A DNA stretch of 64,000 nt, taken from the NCBI GenBank assembly GCA_037951165.1, contig JBBDHG010000003.1:10564501-10628500 (forward strand), in the 5' to 3' direction. The stretch's first letter is position 1. Each line of letters begins with the position of its first letter. The translations under genes were made by a program, and so were the position numbers. A model generated the notes under the pieces. The model worked only from the letters and a program-made list of their open reading frames with translations. It did no database searches and was not told where the DNA came from. The DNA is from Lophius americanus (lineage: Eukaryota; Chordata; Actinopteri; Lophiiformes; Lophiidae). Of the stretch, positions 34,109 to 47,200 are shown one piece after another.

Positions 34109-36524
34109 GAGCTCACAAAACCAACTTGTGCATAATTGTCATCCAAGATGGGGATTGAATGTGTAACCTGTAATGGTAATATTGAACCCTCTGTAATGAC
34201 CTTGCCCCTGTGGTTTGCTTCTCTCCAGCTCCTGTAATATATAAGTTTATGGTCATCCATTCAAAATAAATGTGCTGGAGTAGTAGATACAGGAGATATA
34301 ACATCAGTGTGTTCACACCGTTCATCGCTTATATCGTTTAAATTATGCATTTAACGATTTGTCTTTACCAGAGTCGAAAAATCAACGCTCTCGAAGGTCA
34401 TTCAGATTTACCGGGCTTTTCGGGTTGTTCCTGGATCAACGTAGATCAATTGTACTAAACACCTGGCAACTTACTTCGGTCCTTCATAAAACTGAAAAAC
34501 TTCATTGAGGGAAAAAGCTGTCGCCAAAGCGTCTTTCTATCATCAGAGTCACTATCAGGAAGTAATCTTAATTAGACATTTAATCTTAAATGTGTTCATA
34601 TACAAGATGACATGTAGATCATTTTGTCCTTGGATAGAGCGGAAGTGCATTTCAGAACACCAAATTTGCCGAGGAAAAAATTACCCGCGAAGCATGCTGA
34701 TGTCATTCACAAAATTTGAAGCAAATGGTAGCAGGTAAGTTACATACAAAGAGCTTTTAAATAATGGACTTATCTTGATGTCAACCATTGGGGGTAGACT
34801 TCCATTTTGAAGCCTCATGTTTGGCACTTTATTGACATCTTGGTTTTTTTTGGGAGCTTGAAGTGGCCTTATTTGGATGCGGCTAACTGCTGTCTAGCCG
34901 CTAGCTAATGACTTAATACTAACCTAATAGAAGAGTTATGTTAAAAATTCTCCAACGTACAATTGGGATAAAGGGAGAAATTATCTGCAGAAACCAAAAG
35001 ATATTTTGTAGCAGGCCATAAGCATGTTTATGTCTGCTTTAAAGGAGGGTATTTTACCACGTAGGTCTAAGCGGATTGACCCCCTTTAAGAGCCTAAAGT
35101 GTGCTAAAAGAAACTACAGCTCCTAAACTTAAAATCTTTAACATGGCTTTTGCATAATTTATTGTTAAATTTTGATGTCTTATATAATAATTATTAGAAT
35201 ACAAAGTCATGCTAAGGAGAGGAGTCACCAGAAAACTAAATCCACCAGATGGTGACCCAGTGCAGCCTAATGTTGAAGGTAACTTATTGTTACATTGTAA
35301 AGGATGTAATTACTTCTTTAAAATAGTGTTTTATGTCTAGCTTTAGATTTAAGGAATAATGGTTTTACCAGGGCTTAAAAGGGGCCTACAAGTCTTCTGC
35401 TGCTATATTTATCTTATCTTAGATCTCCTCTCCATCTTTCTCTCCCTTAGTCCTTGGCAAGGAAGTTGATTATTTGGTATATAGGAAAGTCCTTAATATA
35501 TTTAATTCCAACTCTATTTTGTTTTATATAAAGGATCTGTAATAATTTCATTCAAATTCAAATATTTAAGCAATTTACAGTATTTACCCATTAAGTGCAT
35601 CACTTGGTCATCCTTTGTGCTGGAATGTGGGATTGTGTTGCTACAAAGCTTAGCAGTATGACTGTATTATAACAGATTATGACTGTTTGCATCTGTTGTA
35701 GTTTTACAGATTCAAATAAACGCCACGGCTCCAACCATGGATATGTTCAAGCAGGACTATGAACTAAAAGAAGAGATCCGACTTCTGAAAGAGGAGCAGG
35801 ATTTCCTTTTAGTGAAAACTTAATCCAGTGAAGACCGGCCCCTCAACAACACCAAAGGGTATCCAGACTCTGTGGCTGTTTCAACTGTCTAAATAAGTTG
35901 CTTTCTATTTTGCATGGAATTACTTGATATACCTACACACATTATGCTTATTAAAAAGATAAGTTTAGAATTAGAATATTAGAGTATTTTTTGGTGCAAA
36001 ATCAAGAAAAATATCAAGATACTTTATAATTTGGTTTTTCTGTTTAAGGGTCCTACAAATGGAGGATTATGCAATCCTCAGACTCTCCAGCATCAGACCC
36101 CTCTTCTAAAAGAGAGAAGAGGAAGGACAAGAAAAATCACATTTGGATAAAAAAGGTTACTTCCATTATTTTGAAAAAGATGGCTTTTTGTTTTCTTCTT
36201 GCAGATTATCAAGAGTTTTATTTCCATCCCCTTGATTACTCTTACCTTGATAATCCACAAATTTTGATGACTTACAGTTTGGTTGTCTCCTAATTTAATA
36301 GTAAGATATATTTTTTGGAAAAATGGATCCAGCAAGAACAATGAAACTTTTTTTCCTTTTTATGTCAGTGCAGTTTTTCACATTTCCAGTCTAGTTTTAA
36401 TCTATCACTTACGTGTTGAGGGATAAGGCTAAGGTCAGTGAAAGCACTCAAACAGAATCTACAATGTTGTATATAGTAACCACGTTCAAGGCTGGGATTT
36501 CAGTATAATCGCTACTTAAGGCAA

Positions 36525-36600
36525 GGAAAGTTTATTTGTATCGCACATCTCAACAGCGAGGCAATTCTGAGTGCTTTGCACAAAACATTACAATTAAGAA
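36525..36600 (-). mobile_element. L2-like LINE 3' end, antisense
   Basis: AAGTTTATTTGTATCGCACA followed by CAATTCTGAGTGCTTTGCAC matches the antisense of the common fish LINE tail (a 'short-range' 3' UTR with TTTATTTGTATAGCAC). Only the tail is seen. Confidence 0.5.
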
Positions 36601-37304
36601 CAGACATGAATAGAGTTAAGTTGTCGAGGAATGCAGTAGTGTGCAGCAGTGATCTGAATCAGCCACAGCTGACTGATCGATCTGTAAAGACAATGTTACA
36701 GTGGTTGACTCTCCCGGAGATAAACGCATGGACACAGTTTCACAAGAATGAAGTCCTTTTTGATGTACTATACTGATGTAAAACTAATGTGAAGAGGCGT
36801 AGTGCTTAAACTAGCTAACTTTGGTTTATGTTTGTATCTAACTCCGAAATGTCCGGTTATATAAAATCAGGATCGTCAATAAATATGTGTTATCATGATC
36901 TGTTAGCCTATATTTCCAATTTATCATCTGTCTTGTAGATCAGAGAGTCCAGAGGACATTTAGCACAGATACGGAGCTGTCCCAAAAGAGTTTAGGCCCA
37001 CTAGGGGGGTGACCCTCAGACCCTCAGCCGTAAAACACTGAGTGTGGGCAGGAACACCATTGTTTTGTCGCTGTCTTTGACAAACGTCTGATTACCGCGG
37101 AGGGTGAAAATATTGATCCACTGCCTGTTTTCACTAACAAAAATACTGTAGCCAATTTTGCAAAAACTTGCAAGGACGTCTGAGAAGGCAACCAGCCTGT
37201 CAGGGATGAAATCACAAAAATGAAAAAAAGAATCTGAACTGGAAACGAAGGTCCACACTACTGCACTTAATACCATTGTTTTGCACTTTGCCATTGTAAG
37301 CTAG

Positions 37305-38020
37305 CATAAAGTATTTCTGTTTTTGTTTGAGGAAGTGTTCTCTTTGAACATGTTGTGTTAATATTAACTTAATATTTACATGGTAAGAAAGATTAAAACC
37401 CCCCCGCCACTCATAAGAGTTTTTCTTCTGGTTGTTGCTGAATGTATGTGTTTCTATGTGAAGACAATTCAGAGTTTTATAATAAACGCAGTTTTGGGTA
37501 TTAAACATAGTGAAGATATTAGATTAATGTTTCAGGAGGGGATATTTAGTTTTTTTATATTAGATTTTTTTAATGAAGTTCTTTGGAATGCTTACGAATA
37601 AAACGTTACTTACCTTTGCATTATAGATTCTGTTTTCTTACTGGGAAAATTGTCATTTTTTAATTAATAATAATGTATTTACCAAGGACATAGTAAGAAC
37701 ATGGTAAGAACAGGGAAACAAACGAGGCTTCCTTTTACTGTACAGTTTCCGTTAGCTTACTGGGGTAATTAGTAATAATTCGGATTATACATAGTAAAAG
37801 TTTGTGCTTATTGAACATGAAACAACACATTACTCTTCTATTACCGTATATTTATCTGGTAAATACTTAGTATTTCTCCTCCACTGTCTCTGTTTGTACT
37901 TCTGTTCATTACCAATGGGAACTACCCACTCTTATACTAAACGCACCTAGTGAATACTTAGTATTTCGGCTGTAGTATCTATATACTTTTCCACATACTC
38001 AAGTCAGTAAATAAATCATT
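37305..38020 (-). repeat. Right long terminal inverted repeat
   Basis: Inverted partner of 32730-33375. It lacks the outer tandem units seen on the left, so its outer end is truncated or the left was expanded. Confidence 0.75.
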
Positions 38021-38175
38021 ATGTTAACTGAAATAAATAGAAAATGAAAAATGCGGGATGGTGTTCGTGGCAGGATGTGAAGATAGACAAAGGCTGCCTT
38101 ATACCTCAGTTCTTCCAATTTGAATTGCGCTGGTACCTTCCTGACCTATTGAGCGGGTGACAGTGAGTTCCTGTC

Positions 38176-38440
38176 TTTCCTCTTAGGGAGAATTAGCCGG
38201 CGGGCAAAGAGGGACACAGACACTAAACAGTTAGACTGGTTAGTAGAAAGTTTCAACTTCTTTGGGTCTACACCAAATGTAGCGGCTAGGGGTTGGGGGA
38301 AATGTTCTCGTTATACATTCTTGAGAGTCTCCCAAGTCGAAGACTCAAACGGGGCAATCGACATGCTTGAAAGGCAATATTTTACAAAGAGCATCTCCCA
38401 CCAGCATCTTTGGCAGATGGGGTCAGCCTCGGGTTAGAGA
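38176..38440 (+). other. Exon-like ORF of unknown origin
   Basis: A good 3' splice-site-like sequence (TTTCCTCTTAG at 38176-38186) opens an about 84-codon frame without an ATG at its start, ending in TAG. It begins with a basic SRRAKR stretch and contains ESFNFFGSTPNVAARGWGK. GC is higher than in the flanks. The following 400 bp (38367-38855) has another long ORF in a different frame. It could be an old retroelement coding piece; I recognise no family and do not assign a function. Confidence 0.3.
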
Positions 38441-38984
38441 TTGGCAAGCCTGCTCCTGCAGAGATGCATGCAGGGAAACTTTAGTACTCCAGTGCCCCGC
38501 GTCTCAGGCAGATGGGGGACTTGTGTCGCAACTGCTGTTTGCCAGATTTCATCTGATAAACTCATCCCCAGTTCTTCCTCCCATCCATGGTTCAGACAGC
38601 TATAGTGAGTCCATCGATACAGAGGTCAGCAAGGTCAGTCCCTTCTGGAACCACAGATGGAACGCTGAATCCAAGAGTGCAGGCGCGAAACTAGGATATC
38701 GGACCGTAGGAACGAAAGAGATAAGTGTGCTTGATGGACAACATCCTAGGGGGAGCACAGGTTTCTTGCTATATGGGAGGGAAACACATAGCCAGAAAGA
38801 AAGGGCTAGGGGGTCATATGAATGTTTTTCCATACTGGGCGAAATGAAGATCTAAGGAAGTTTTAGTAAGAAAGAAAACTCACACCTTCATGCACGATCA
38901 GTCGCAGTTATCAGCGTTTTGTTGTCTTTTCATTCATCTAATTCCATCAAGCCACTTCTACATGAACCATCCATCTCCCCATCC

Positions 38985-39095
38985 CTGGCCTAATCATTCA
39001 TCAGTCTCAGCAGAGTCATCAGCCACCACCACCACCAGTAGCCACTCTCCATGGGCTGATAGACTAATTTGCCCAGAGCAGCAACAGGGTATGAG
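38985..39095 (-). repeat. Dispersed repeat family A copy
   Basis: Minus strand carries CTACTGGTGGTGGTGGTGGC, then TGATGACTCTGCTGAGACTG and ATGAATGATTAGGCC. Confidence 0.7.
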
Positions 39096-39568
39096 TGCCA
39101 AAGACTTTCATATTATCTGTTGGTTAAATATTAATCTTCACTTTATTCTCTAACAGATTTGTCCCCATCTTAAAGGAATGGACAGCCAGAACACACTTTA
39201 CAGTCACTTTAGACATATTTGAAGCCCAGTTGTTATTCAGCAAGTCCGGTAATGAGGGAGCATCCGCCCACCCCGAATTACACCTTTCCAAAACAGAGTT
39301 TCTTGTTCCAGATAAACATGGAAATATGTTTGTCTGACACAAAAAGAACCCGAAAGTGGTAAAATATGATTCTGGGTATCAAGACAGTTTTAAGTATAGA
39401 TGGATCATGCAAGACTAGTGTAAACACTGTTTTTACCCAGTTATGACTTATCTTAGATTAATTATGGTTTTTCAAGTCATGCCAATCAACACTCTAAAAT
39501 ACAAATTTTAAGTAAGTCTCCACTAAATAGCAGAGTTTTCACTGTTAGTAATCAGCACAACTCGCTTA

Positions 39569-39569
<1 letters not shown>

Positions 39570-39614
<45 letters not shown>

Positions 39615-39670
39615 TGTTTCATTTATAACAGACTTTACATTTGGATCAAATCTCAAAGTACTATAAATGT
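39570..39670 (-). mobile_element. AAT microsatellite plus LINE/SINE tail, antisense
   Basis: (AAT)n at 39570-39613, then CAGACTTTACATTTGGATCA and AATCTCAAAG. The same tail occurs at 62255-62325 (CACTTTACATTTGGATCAAA). The AAT run is the element's 3' poly-simple tail read in reverse. Confidence 0.65.
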
Positions 39671-40009
39671 GGCCATTTATTGTAGCGAGTCTAATTTTAA
39701 GGCCCGTTAAATCTTTCCATCACTGGACTTTTTCATTCTTAATAATTTCAGTCAGCAAAACTGGCGGCATTGAGATTTAGTTCAGGAATATTCAGCTTTT
39801 TTTTCGTTTGCTCTTTGCAGTAAGGTATGAGTTCTAAAATGTGATTACTTCACAACAAGATTCAAACCCCACTGAGTCAAAGCAAACTCAAACTTAAACT
39901 GGGTTTAGTGTCTCCGAGAACCAGAATTTGACCAAACGTGAAATAAAGTAACACCTTCTCTTAAAAAGTTGAATAAAGACGATTAAACTGTTTTTGGAGA
40001 ACATTAAGG

Positions 40010-40560
40010 TCAAATTTAAGGTGACCTTTAGGTTCTAAATGTCATCATCTTATACTACTACACTTTTTTGAGAATTATTGAGTTACGGGGTAAGAAAAAT
40101 GCATTCTGGGAGGTTACAGTGACCTTCCACCATCGAAATTGCATCCGTGAGACGACTTGAAGCAGCCGCGTCAAGGTTTTCTGGAGATATCACGTCCTTG
40201 AGAATGGGATCGACGGATGCACAGATTGATGGAGGGACCGTCCCAGGCTGCAGATTCTCCGTCTTTTCAGAATCCTTCATATGCTCCTAGATCTTCTGAG
40301 GCCGGCTCTATAAATACACAAAATTATACACAAAAGAGAACAGGCAGTGCTGTATTACTGATCCACTCTGAAAGTATGAAACTCCCCACCACGAGGTTTG
40401 AAGCTATTTATGACCTACGCCAAGGGAGACGAGGTATGTTTGTCTGTCTCTGGCTGTGAACAAGATAACGGAAAAACAAATAGATGGATTTGCATGAAAT
40501 CTTATCCAGAAGTGACTTTAGGTATATCCTAGAGATGATTACATTTTGGTGACATTAAGT
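40010..40560. repeat. Degraded dispersed repeat
   Basis: Words typical of a widespread fish repeat: GGTTACAGTGACCTTCCACC, GGAGATATCACGTCCTTGAG, AATGGGATCGACGGATGCAC, then TGACCTACGCCAAGGGAGAC, ATAGATGGATTTGCATGAAA and ACATTTTGGTGACAT. Class not assigned. Confidence 0.45.
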
Positions 40561-41599
40561 GTTTCGCAGCATTTAAAATAAAATAGAATCATGAGAAGTT
40601 TGGAGGAGTGACGTCACAATGTGGCGAGGAGCTCTCTTGACACCTTGTCCATTATTGATACCTTTAATCCCTTGATGTTCCTTTGGGGGTGGAGCTGGGG
40701 TCTGAGGGAGCTGAGCAGAATCGCTGAAGAGCAAGGCACAAGAGACCACCTGCTACAAAGTATTTGAGAGATACTAAGAGAGTTTGTGGGAGTTGTCGGT
40801 AGATTTAGAGGCTGTCAATAACTATAATTATTAATATTAATAATTTTTCCTAAATCTTGGAAATCCTGTTCCCGCTTTATACTGCAAGGGAACAGGAATT
40901 GATGATAAAATGCTTAAGATTTAGACTTAAATAAACTTCTTGTTTTCAACTTGCTGAACACATGGAGAGAATGAGAGGAAGAAACAACGTAGGCTAAAAG
41001 GTTGGATTTTGCCATTAGTGGAGGTTTGCGCTCTCTGAGTGCTTTTCCTAATTTACTTTGGTTTTTAATTAATGTCATTCTCTCCCTGGTTTTCATTTGT
41101 ACTTTCTTTCAGACATTTTATGCTCTTCTGTCTTTTTGCTGTTTTACAGGACTTTCAGCTGGATCCCTTGTGTGAAAGGTTCTCCGTAAGAAATGTTTAT
41201 ATTAACATATTTGTATTGTTGTTAAAAATATTAGATAAATAATGATGCCTCCAGCCAGATGCCGGCAACAAAGATGATTCATTTTCCTTCAAGTAATCAT
41301 CTAACCACAGGATAAATGCTCTTTATTTAGTTTTCCGGAACCGGAGCTCATAAATGATCTATCGTGGAAATTTTCCACTCTAAAAATCTTACTTTTTCTT
41401 TCTTTTTTATGTCACAGTTCTTTTTCTAAATGTTGTACATTGAATTTATAATGAATGATAAAGGGCTCTTAATTGTGCTTGAATGTATATGGATATAAAT
41501 GATGTGACATTAAGTCATAGCGTCTTCTCCCCTGTTATAATTGTTAGTCAAAGGTTGAGAGATAATTCTTTTTAGATGTGTTACCGACGATTATTGACC

Positions 41600-41830
41600 T
41601 CAACGCATTGATGCAAACTAGTCTTGGACGATCAGTGTCCAATGTTAAAACATAAAATCAGTTCTATCCTGTTCTTCCTCGTGCTAAGATCTATGTGTTC
41701 CTGATATTTGAAAATGATCAATTCAATGGTTTTTGAGTTATCCAACTAACACGGCCAAAGTGAAGCAGCAGTGGAGTATGTGGCGGCGATGAGCATTCCA
41801 TGACACCCTCGATCTTTCCTGGATATAATA
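41600..41830 (+). repeat. Dispersed repeat family B, copy 3
   Basis: Carries CTGTTCTTCCTCGTGCTAAG, ATCTATGTGTTCCTGATATT, TTTTTGAGTTATCCAACTAA and GGCGGCGATGAGCATTCCAT. Confidence 0.7.
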
Positions 41831-41849
41831 TGAGTAAACACATTACATT

Positions 41850-44133
41850 AATAAATGACAACAGCAAGGTTGAGGCTCATTATTTTATATTTTATATATA
41901 AATTAAGGATTCATACATTGCTGATAAAGAAAAAATACGAAACATTTTTTTCATCTTACATGACATTTACATGAGATTTTACACGACATATTCAATAACT
42001 TACAAATGCTTCTTTTTTTTTTGCATAAAAAATATATCTCTTTACAAAAGTCTTTTAATATGTACAGTTCATATACACAGTTCTTTGAATGGGCTAACGA
42101 GTGTGTGGTACATTTAAAAGCATTCTACTCTAGTCTGATGCAGGACTGACTTGTTTTATACTCTTTTCACTGGATGCGTTTCTTTTTTTCATCCATTAGA
42201 AATGTGAACTGACAAAATATATTACATATCGATAGGACAAGATGTCTTGCCAAAGAATGCGGTTGAGTATCAAAACTGTATAAATGTACAAAACATAACA
42301 GCAATAACAGGAGTCCACAGAGAGGTGCAAAGTCCTGGAGCAGCACTCGCTATATAGAATCAATTTTTGCCAACATGCACAGCTGTATGAAAGTATGAGC
42401 TGCATTTAAAAACAAACACCTCTCCTTACATAACCTCCTCTTCGCTGAATGTGCTGATTGATAATGACGGAGAGTTTTAATAATGCAACAAACATATGCC
42501 CATTCAGTATTCAAGGCACTGCAATGATGGAGAGAGATGGCAACAGAGAAAAACGCATTTTTTTCCTTTTTTTTAAAACATCATTGTGGCGCATGTTTAA
42601 GTGTGCAAGTCTTTATGTATATACTGTACATTTTGTTGGCAGAAGCTGATGGTTATGTGAGACGATGAAATGACCGTCCATGTAGTGGATGAGAAGGACC
42701 AGGGTGGAGAAGGACCAGGGTGGCGTATTCATCAGGTGTCTCAGAGTAGGAGTATTAATCAGGTTATTTGCTGACTAAGGCACCGTTTCCCAAAAGAATT
42801 TAAGAAAAACACTGCTCAGTTTATGAAAAGCACGAGCGATATGGACGCTGCAGTTTTTTTCTTTGAATTTAAAAAATAAAGCAAAACAAAGAGATTTATC
42901 CAACGTGAAACCGCCCATGTCCTTCTGCTTTGATTCATGGACAACCTGGCTCCCATGAACTTATGGGAAACCTGGCCAGTTGTAGATTCTGTGCAATCTA
43001 AGGTTTTTCTCGACTTTATTGTTGGTTAAAAGTGATCATGAAGCAATGAACTCCTACTTTAAGATTCTTGATATATGCAGGCCCAGTGATGGGGTTAATT
43101 CACTCTAATTTTGTCTTTTTGGGACTCAAAAAGATTCAAAGCTGTGAAATATGGTAGAAAGAAAATGAGAAAAAAGTTTTCAAAATTGTTTAAATAGGTT
43201 CTGAACAAAATAAATACATGAATGAATCGAATAGGTACAGACTTCAGACTGTCATACTTCACATTTCCACCATGGACAAATTCATTGCACACTGATAATA
43301 AAACCTAATGCTAACTATACGGTATACATCTCTTGTGTGGAATATGAACCTGCGCACTAACATTAAAAGCCCTGGCGTTCCCATTGGCACTCGAAAAATT
43401 GCACTGACTTCAGTAATTAAACCCCATGCCGTGTATATTTTGTCATTAGGAGGAACCGTCCAATTAAAAGGTAAAATCTAACTCAAAAGTTTGAACGTAG
43501 CACCAACACTTGACAAGGAGAGGCGGCTACTTTTTCTTAAAGTCTTCATCTCTGCTCACGGACCCCATTTTTAGGAAAATAGACGGATGGGTGTTATTTA
43601 AAGATTACACTGATCAGCTCAGAGATGAGAGGCTCCTCGCCACAATAACTATGAATAAAATATAACGAATCAAGATGATCATGACACTGATACTAGAAAG
43701 CGTCTAGATCTAAGGGTCTCTGCTTTCTTGAAAAGAAAAAGTGAAAATTTTTCATTTGGCATTGTGAAGGAATCCCTCTATATTTATACTACAGAGCATA
43801 AAATACTCCTTTATATTAATATACCAGAGGCTCGTTTATTCATAAAGCCAACACTCACAGAGTGTAAGGAGCTCTTATCTTCACCGAACTACAGGAAGAT
43901 CCTGAAAGACCACTCCTTCCTCTTGCATTATTCATTCCGTATAGGATCATTTGCAACTGCCATAAAGGTTGCTGAAAGTGTGCTTTATGTCTCCCATCAG
44001 ATCTGTGTTGTAAGCAATCAGAAACAGGGAAAATATAAGTGTCTATATATTTGTACATTTATGTCAAGCAAACAATGTTAGGTTGCCCTGTATTCTCCTT
44101 TCCCTCCCTTCAGTCTGTCGTACACAGTAGACA
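41850..44133 (-). other. csmd2: csmd2 3' UTR (probable)
   Basis: No coding signal after the stop. AATAAA hexamers on this strand lie at 43835-43840 and 43015-43020, with another at 41322-41327; the one in use cannot be chosen from sequence. A 16-bp direct repeat (GAGAAGGACCAGGGTG) occurs twice near 42688-42720. Confidence 0.4.
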
Positions 44134-44293
44134 TCAAACCATGGTGCAGATGGTGTTGAGATTGGGGTCAAAGCGAACGACCTTCCCCTCAGCAGCTTTT
44201 GTGTTTGTGTTGTACATGGGATTCTCAAAAGTGGCCTGACCGTTGTTGTTCTCGTGGACGGAGCATCCTGTGTACTGGGCTTTATCTGTTTTC
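44134..44293 (-). CDS. csmd2: csmd2 last coding exon (cytoplasmic tail)
   Basis: Fifty-two codons and TGA (44134-44136): KTDKAQYTGCSVHENNNGQ, FENPMYNTN, VRFDPNLNTICTMV. The 3' splice site GCCACAG is directly preceded, on the gene strand, by a run of ten or eleven C. Confidence 0.94.
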
Positions 44294-47200
44294 CTGTGGC
44301 GGGGGGGGGGGAGAGAGAAGAGGTTGCGAGTGAGTTGAGAGATACTCTCCTAATTATCTTACCTACTTCCAACACCATGACAATGTTTCCATATATTCCG
44401 TCCTAGTGTGGGCAGCTGCAGCAGGTAAACGAGCTGAATGACAATTATTGTTGGAGAGATGACTCAGAGGAGCTATAAGCCGCTTCACATAACGAGTGCA
44501 ACAATTGCATGATGCAGCCTGCCTGTATGCACCGCTGTGAGAGGTATGCCGGTTAAATTAGGATAAAACTCGCCCGTTTACACGCATACATCTCAGAAGC
44601 ATGTGGACAAACACTACATGACATATTGTATAAAAGCCATTTTCCTTAAAGTGTGCTGCTGTGTGTGCGGTTTGAATTTGGACACATTGACTCGCATTGC
44701 ATCATGTTTTCAAGCTGCAAATAATTAAGCTACTGCATTAATGGAGGAGCCTGGCTGCAGTAAAGCTGTGGAGGTGAGCCACAGTGTACCATCTTCGTCA
44801 TCTCGATGAGATTTCCTTTGGCTGCAGCTGCACTACCACCTAAAGAAATCTGGGTTTCTCTAACTATCCAGGAACCGATCTGCCGAGGATACCTTTCAAA
44901 CTCTGCGGGGGGGCACACACACCTTGCTTTATTTCTGAGCTGGGATCTAAACAGGTAACAGACAACAGTAGCTGCTTAATTTGGGTTCCACGCTACAGTG
45001 GAAGACACCAGGTTGCGCTACCTACCTCTGTTTGTAGACATAAAAACCGAGGCCCGCAAATATGAGGGCAAAGAAAGGCACGAGGATAGCAACAGCTACG
45101 GAGCTGCTGTTGGTTGAGCCGTTGGTTTCGAGGTCGGTGAGTGTAATGATTTCTCTCGCACTCATACCTTCAGGAAAACAAAAAGTGTTTAGAGAGTAGT
45201 CGATGAGTGAAGAACAAAATATTCAGATGGCTGAAACATCAGATAAAAGGAGTGGAATAACAGAAAGATATCATCTGCTGGTGACGAAGACCATGATGGT
45301 AATGTTGATGACTGTGATCATAATGATAATGAAAAGGAAGGCCAAGACAATGATGACGGGTCGGCGCAGCAGCTGCCGGTCGGTACAGGCGACAACCATA
45401 ATGATCATGCCGATAATGATCAGTGAGGCTGAGAGATGATCCTGTTGAAGACCATCATTAGACGATGACAACAGGAATGTTGAGCACAAAGTAATGGAGG
45501 ACAAAGAGGGAAACTGATAATCCACTTGAGCCTCCTGATTGCGAAAAGCAGGCAGGTATTTGGTGCCACACACTATAAAGTTGTGTTGATCAGCCATAAC
45601 ATTATAATCACCTGCATACGATTGAACAGGCCCCCCTTTTTTTTTTAACCAGAACCACTTTGACCTGACAAGGTAGGGACCCGTACGCCCTCTCAAGGTG
45701 AAGAAAGCCGCTGTGTTTGCATCTGTATGTCAACTTGGACTTGTTTATCCAGCAGATCTCACAGATATCTGATTGGATTGAGATCTGGAATTTGGAGGCC
45801 AAGTCAACACCCTGAACTCGTTACTGGTGCTAAAACCATATTATGCATCAGCATTATCCTGCCGCTACCGTTAGGGAAAATCATTTCCAGAGAGGGGGGG
45901 AATTTAGCCTGCAAAAATGTTGAGGTGGGTGGTACGTGTCAAACATCCACATACATGACAGAACCCATATGTTCCCTGCAGAACATCACCAAAAGCCCCT
46001 AGCTTATTTTCTTCCCGTAGTGCAACCTTATGAAACCCTATTCTGATCGAGGCCTTCCTCCACTCCCCCTTTGTTCCAGCTCTGATACTGACCAACTATC
46101 AGCACTTATGTCCGTGAACAGGAGCCAGCATGGCTTTTCTGACTGTCGGCTGCTTTGCAGCCACACGCATTGTAAGCTGTGATGCACTTAATGTTCTGAC
46201 ATTTTAAGTCTACATTTAACTTTTTCAGAAATTTGTGCTCCAGAATCCTCTCTGTGGAAACCCAAGCTAGCCTTTGCCCTCGTGCATCAATGACCTTTGG
46301 GCGCCCATGACCCTGCTTTGGTTGTCTACAACTAAACAACCGATAGCCCTCATCAAATTAATCAGATCCTTACGCTTGCCTATTTTTCCTGGTTCCAACT
46401 TCAAGGTTAATATGCCTGATATATCCCGTCCAATGACAGGGGCCACTGCGGTGAGACAATCAGTTCTTTCCTGACTTCACCTGTTAGTGGCTATAATGTT
46501 TTGACAGAGGAGTGTGAATGTATATTAAGGCAATAGGTGTTTCTAGTGAACTTAAATATAAAGTATGCACACGATACAAGACGCTCTCATATTGTTCTCA
46601 AAAAATGTCCTAAATTGCAACATTTTGTAAAATCAGCTGAATTTGCCATGATGTTTAAATTAAACATTATGTCAAAAGATGATTTAAGATGACTATATTT
46701 AAAAAATCTGTTCAGTGGAGTTTTAAAGAATCTTAAGATCAGATCGGTTTTGTCTCCCTTAATCCAAGAATGCGGAATCATACATGTAACAAACTGTGTT
46801 TGTATGTATCTCTATTTTTCTCTGTTCTCTGTTTATCCGTCTTCTCTTTCTTTATGCTCATGGAGATGAAAGACGAGGCGGAGTGAATAATGGAAGTGGG
46901 ACTGAATGTACTGTAAAAAGACACATACCGAGTCTCTGTAGTCCAAACTGTCCGTAGTCTTTACCCTGTATGAAGCCTTGGAAAACGTAGCTGCTGCCCT
47001 CAGGCTCAGCAGACACCTTGCAGAAAAGAAAAAAACATCTAGTTTACTTTTCTCAGCTGATCTCTGTTTTCTGATCTTTTATTTCGACACATAAGACAAT
47101 TGTGCTTCTAATCACGCCACATCCAGAACATGCACAAATTGTATTTAGTGAGACCATCAGCAAAATCCTGCAGGCTTCATTTAAAAAAATAACACTTGCT

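Larger units (their letters stand above)
32250..38020. mobile_element. 5.8-kb element with long diverged terminal inverted repeats
   Basis: 32730-33375 recurs in reverse complement at 37305-38020. Aligned words: AGATACTACAGC, GTGGAGGAGAAATA, TATTTACCAGATAAATATA, GTTTCATGTT, AACTGTAC.GTAAAAGGAAGCC, GTTCTTACCATGTTCTTAC, CATTCAGCAACAACCAG. The left side extends outward (32285-32730) as diverged tandem units of roughly 110-120 bp based on GGTAAATACAGA..ACTACAGG. The 3.9-kb interior has no recognised transposase. It does hold short exon-like pieces (35220-35279, 35710-35822, 36050-36160) encoding a Glu/Lys-rich coiled-coil-like segment and a basic KREKRKDKK stretch. A large, old DNA transposon is the likeliest explanation; superfamily unknown. 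Confidence 0.6.

Noticed and set aside
37016..37294. 92- and 63-codon minus-strand ORFs in the inverted-repeat element as a transposase
   Set aside because: Neither frame shows a catalytic triad or a zinc-finger pattern; kept only as part of the element.
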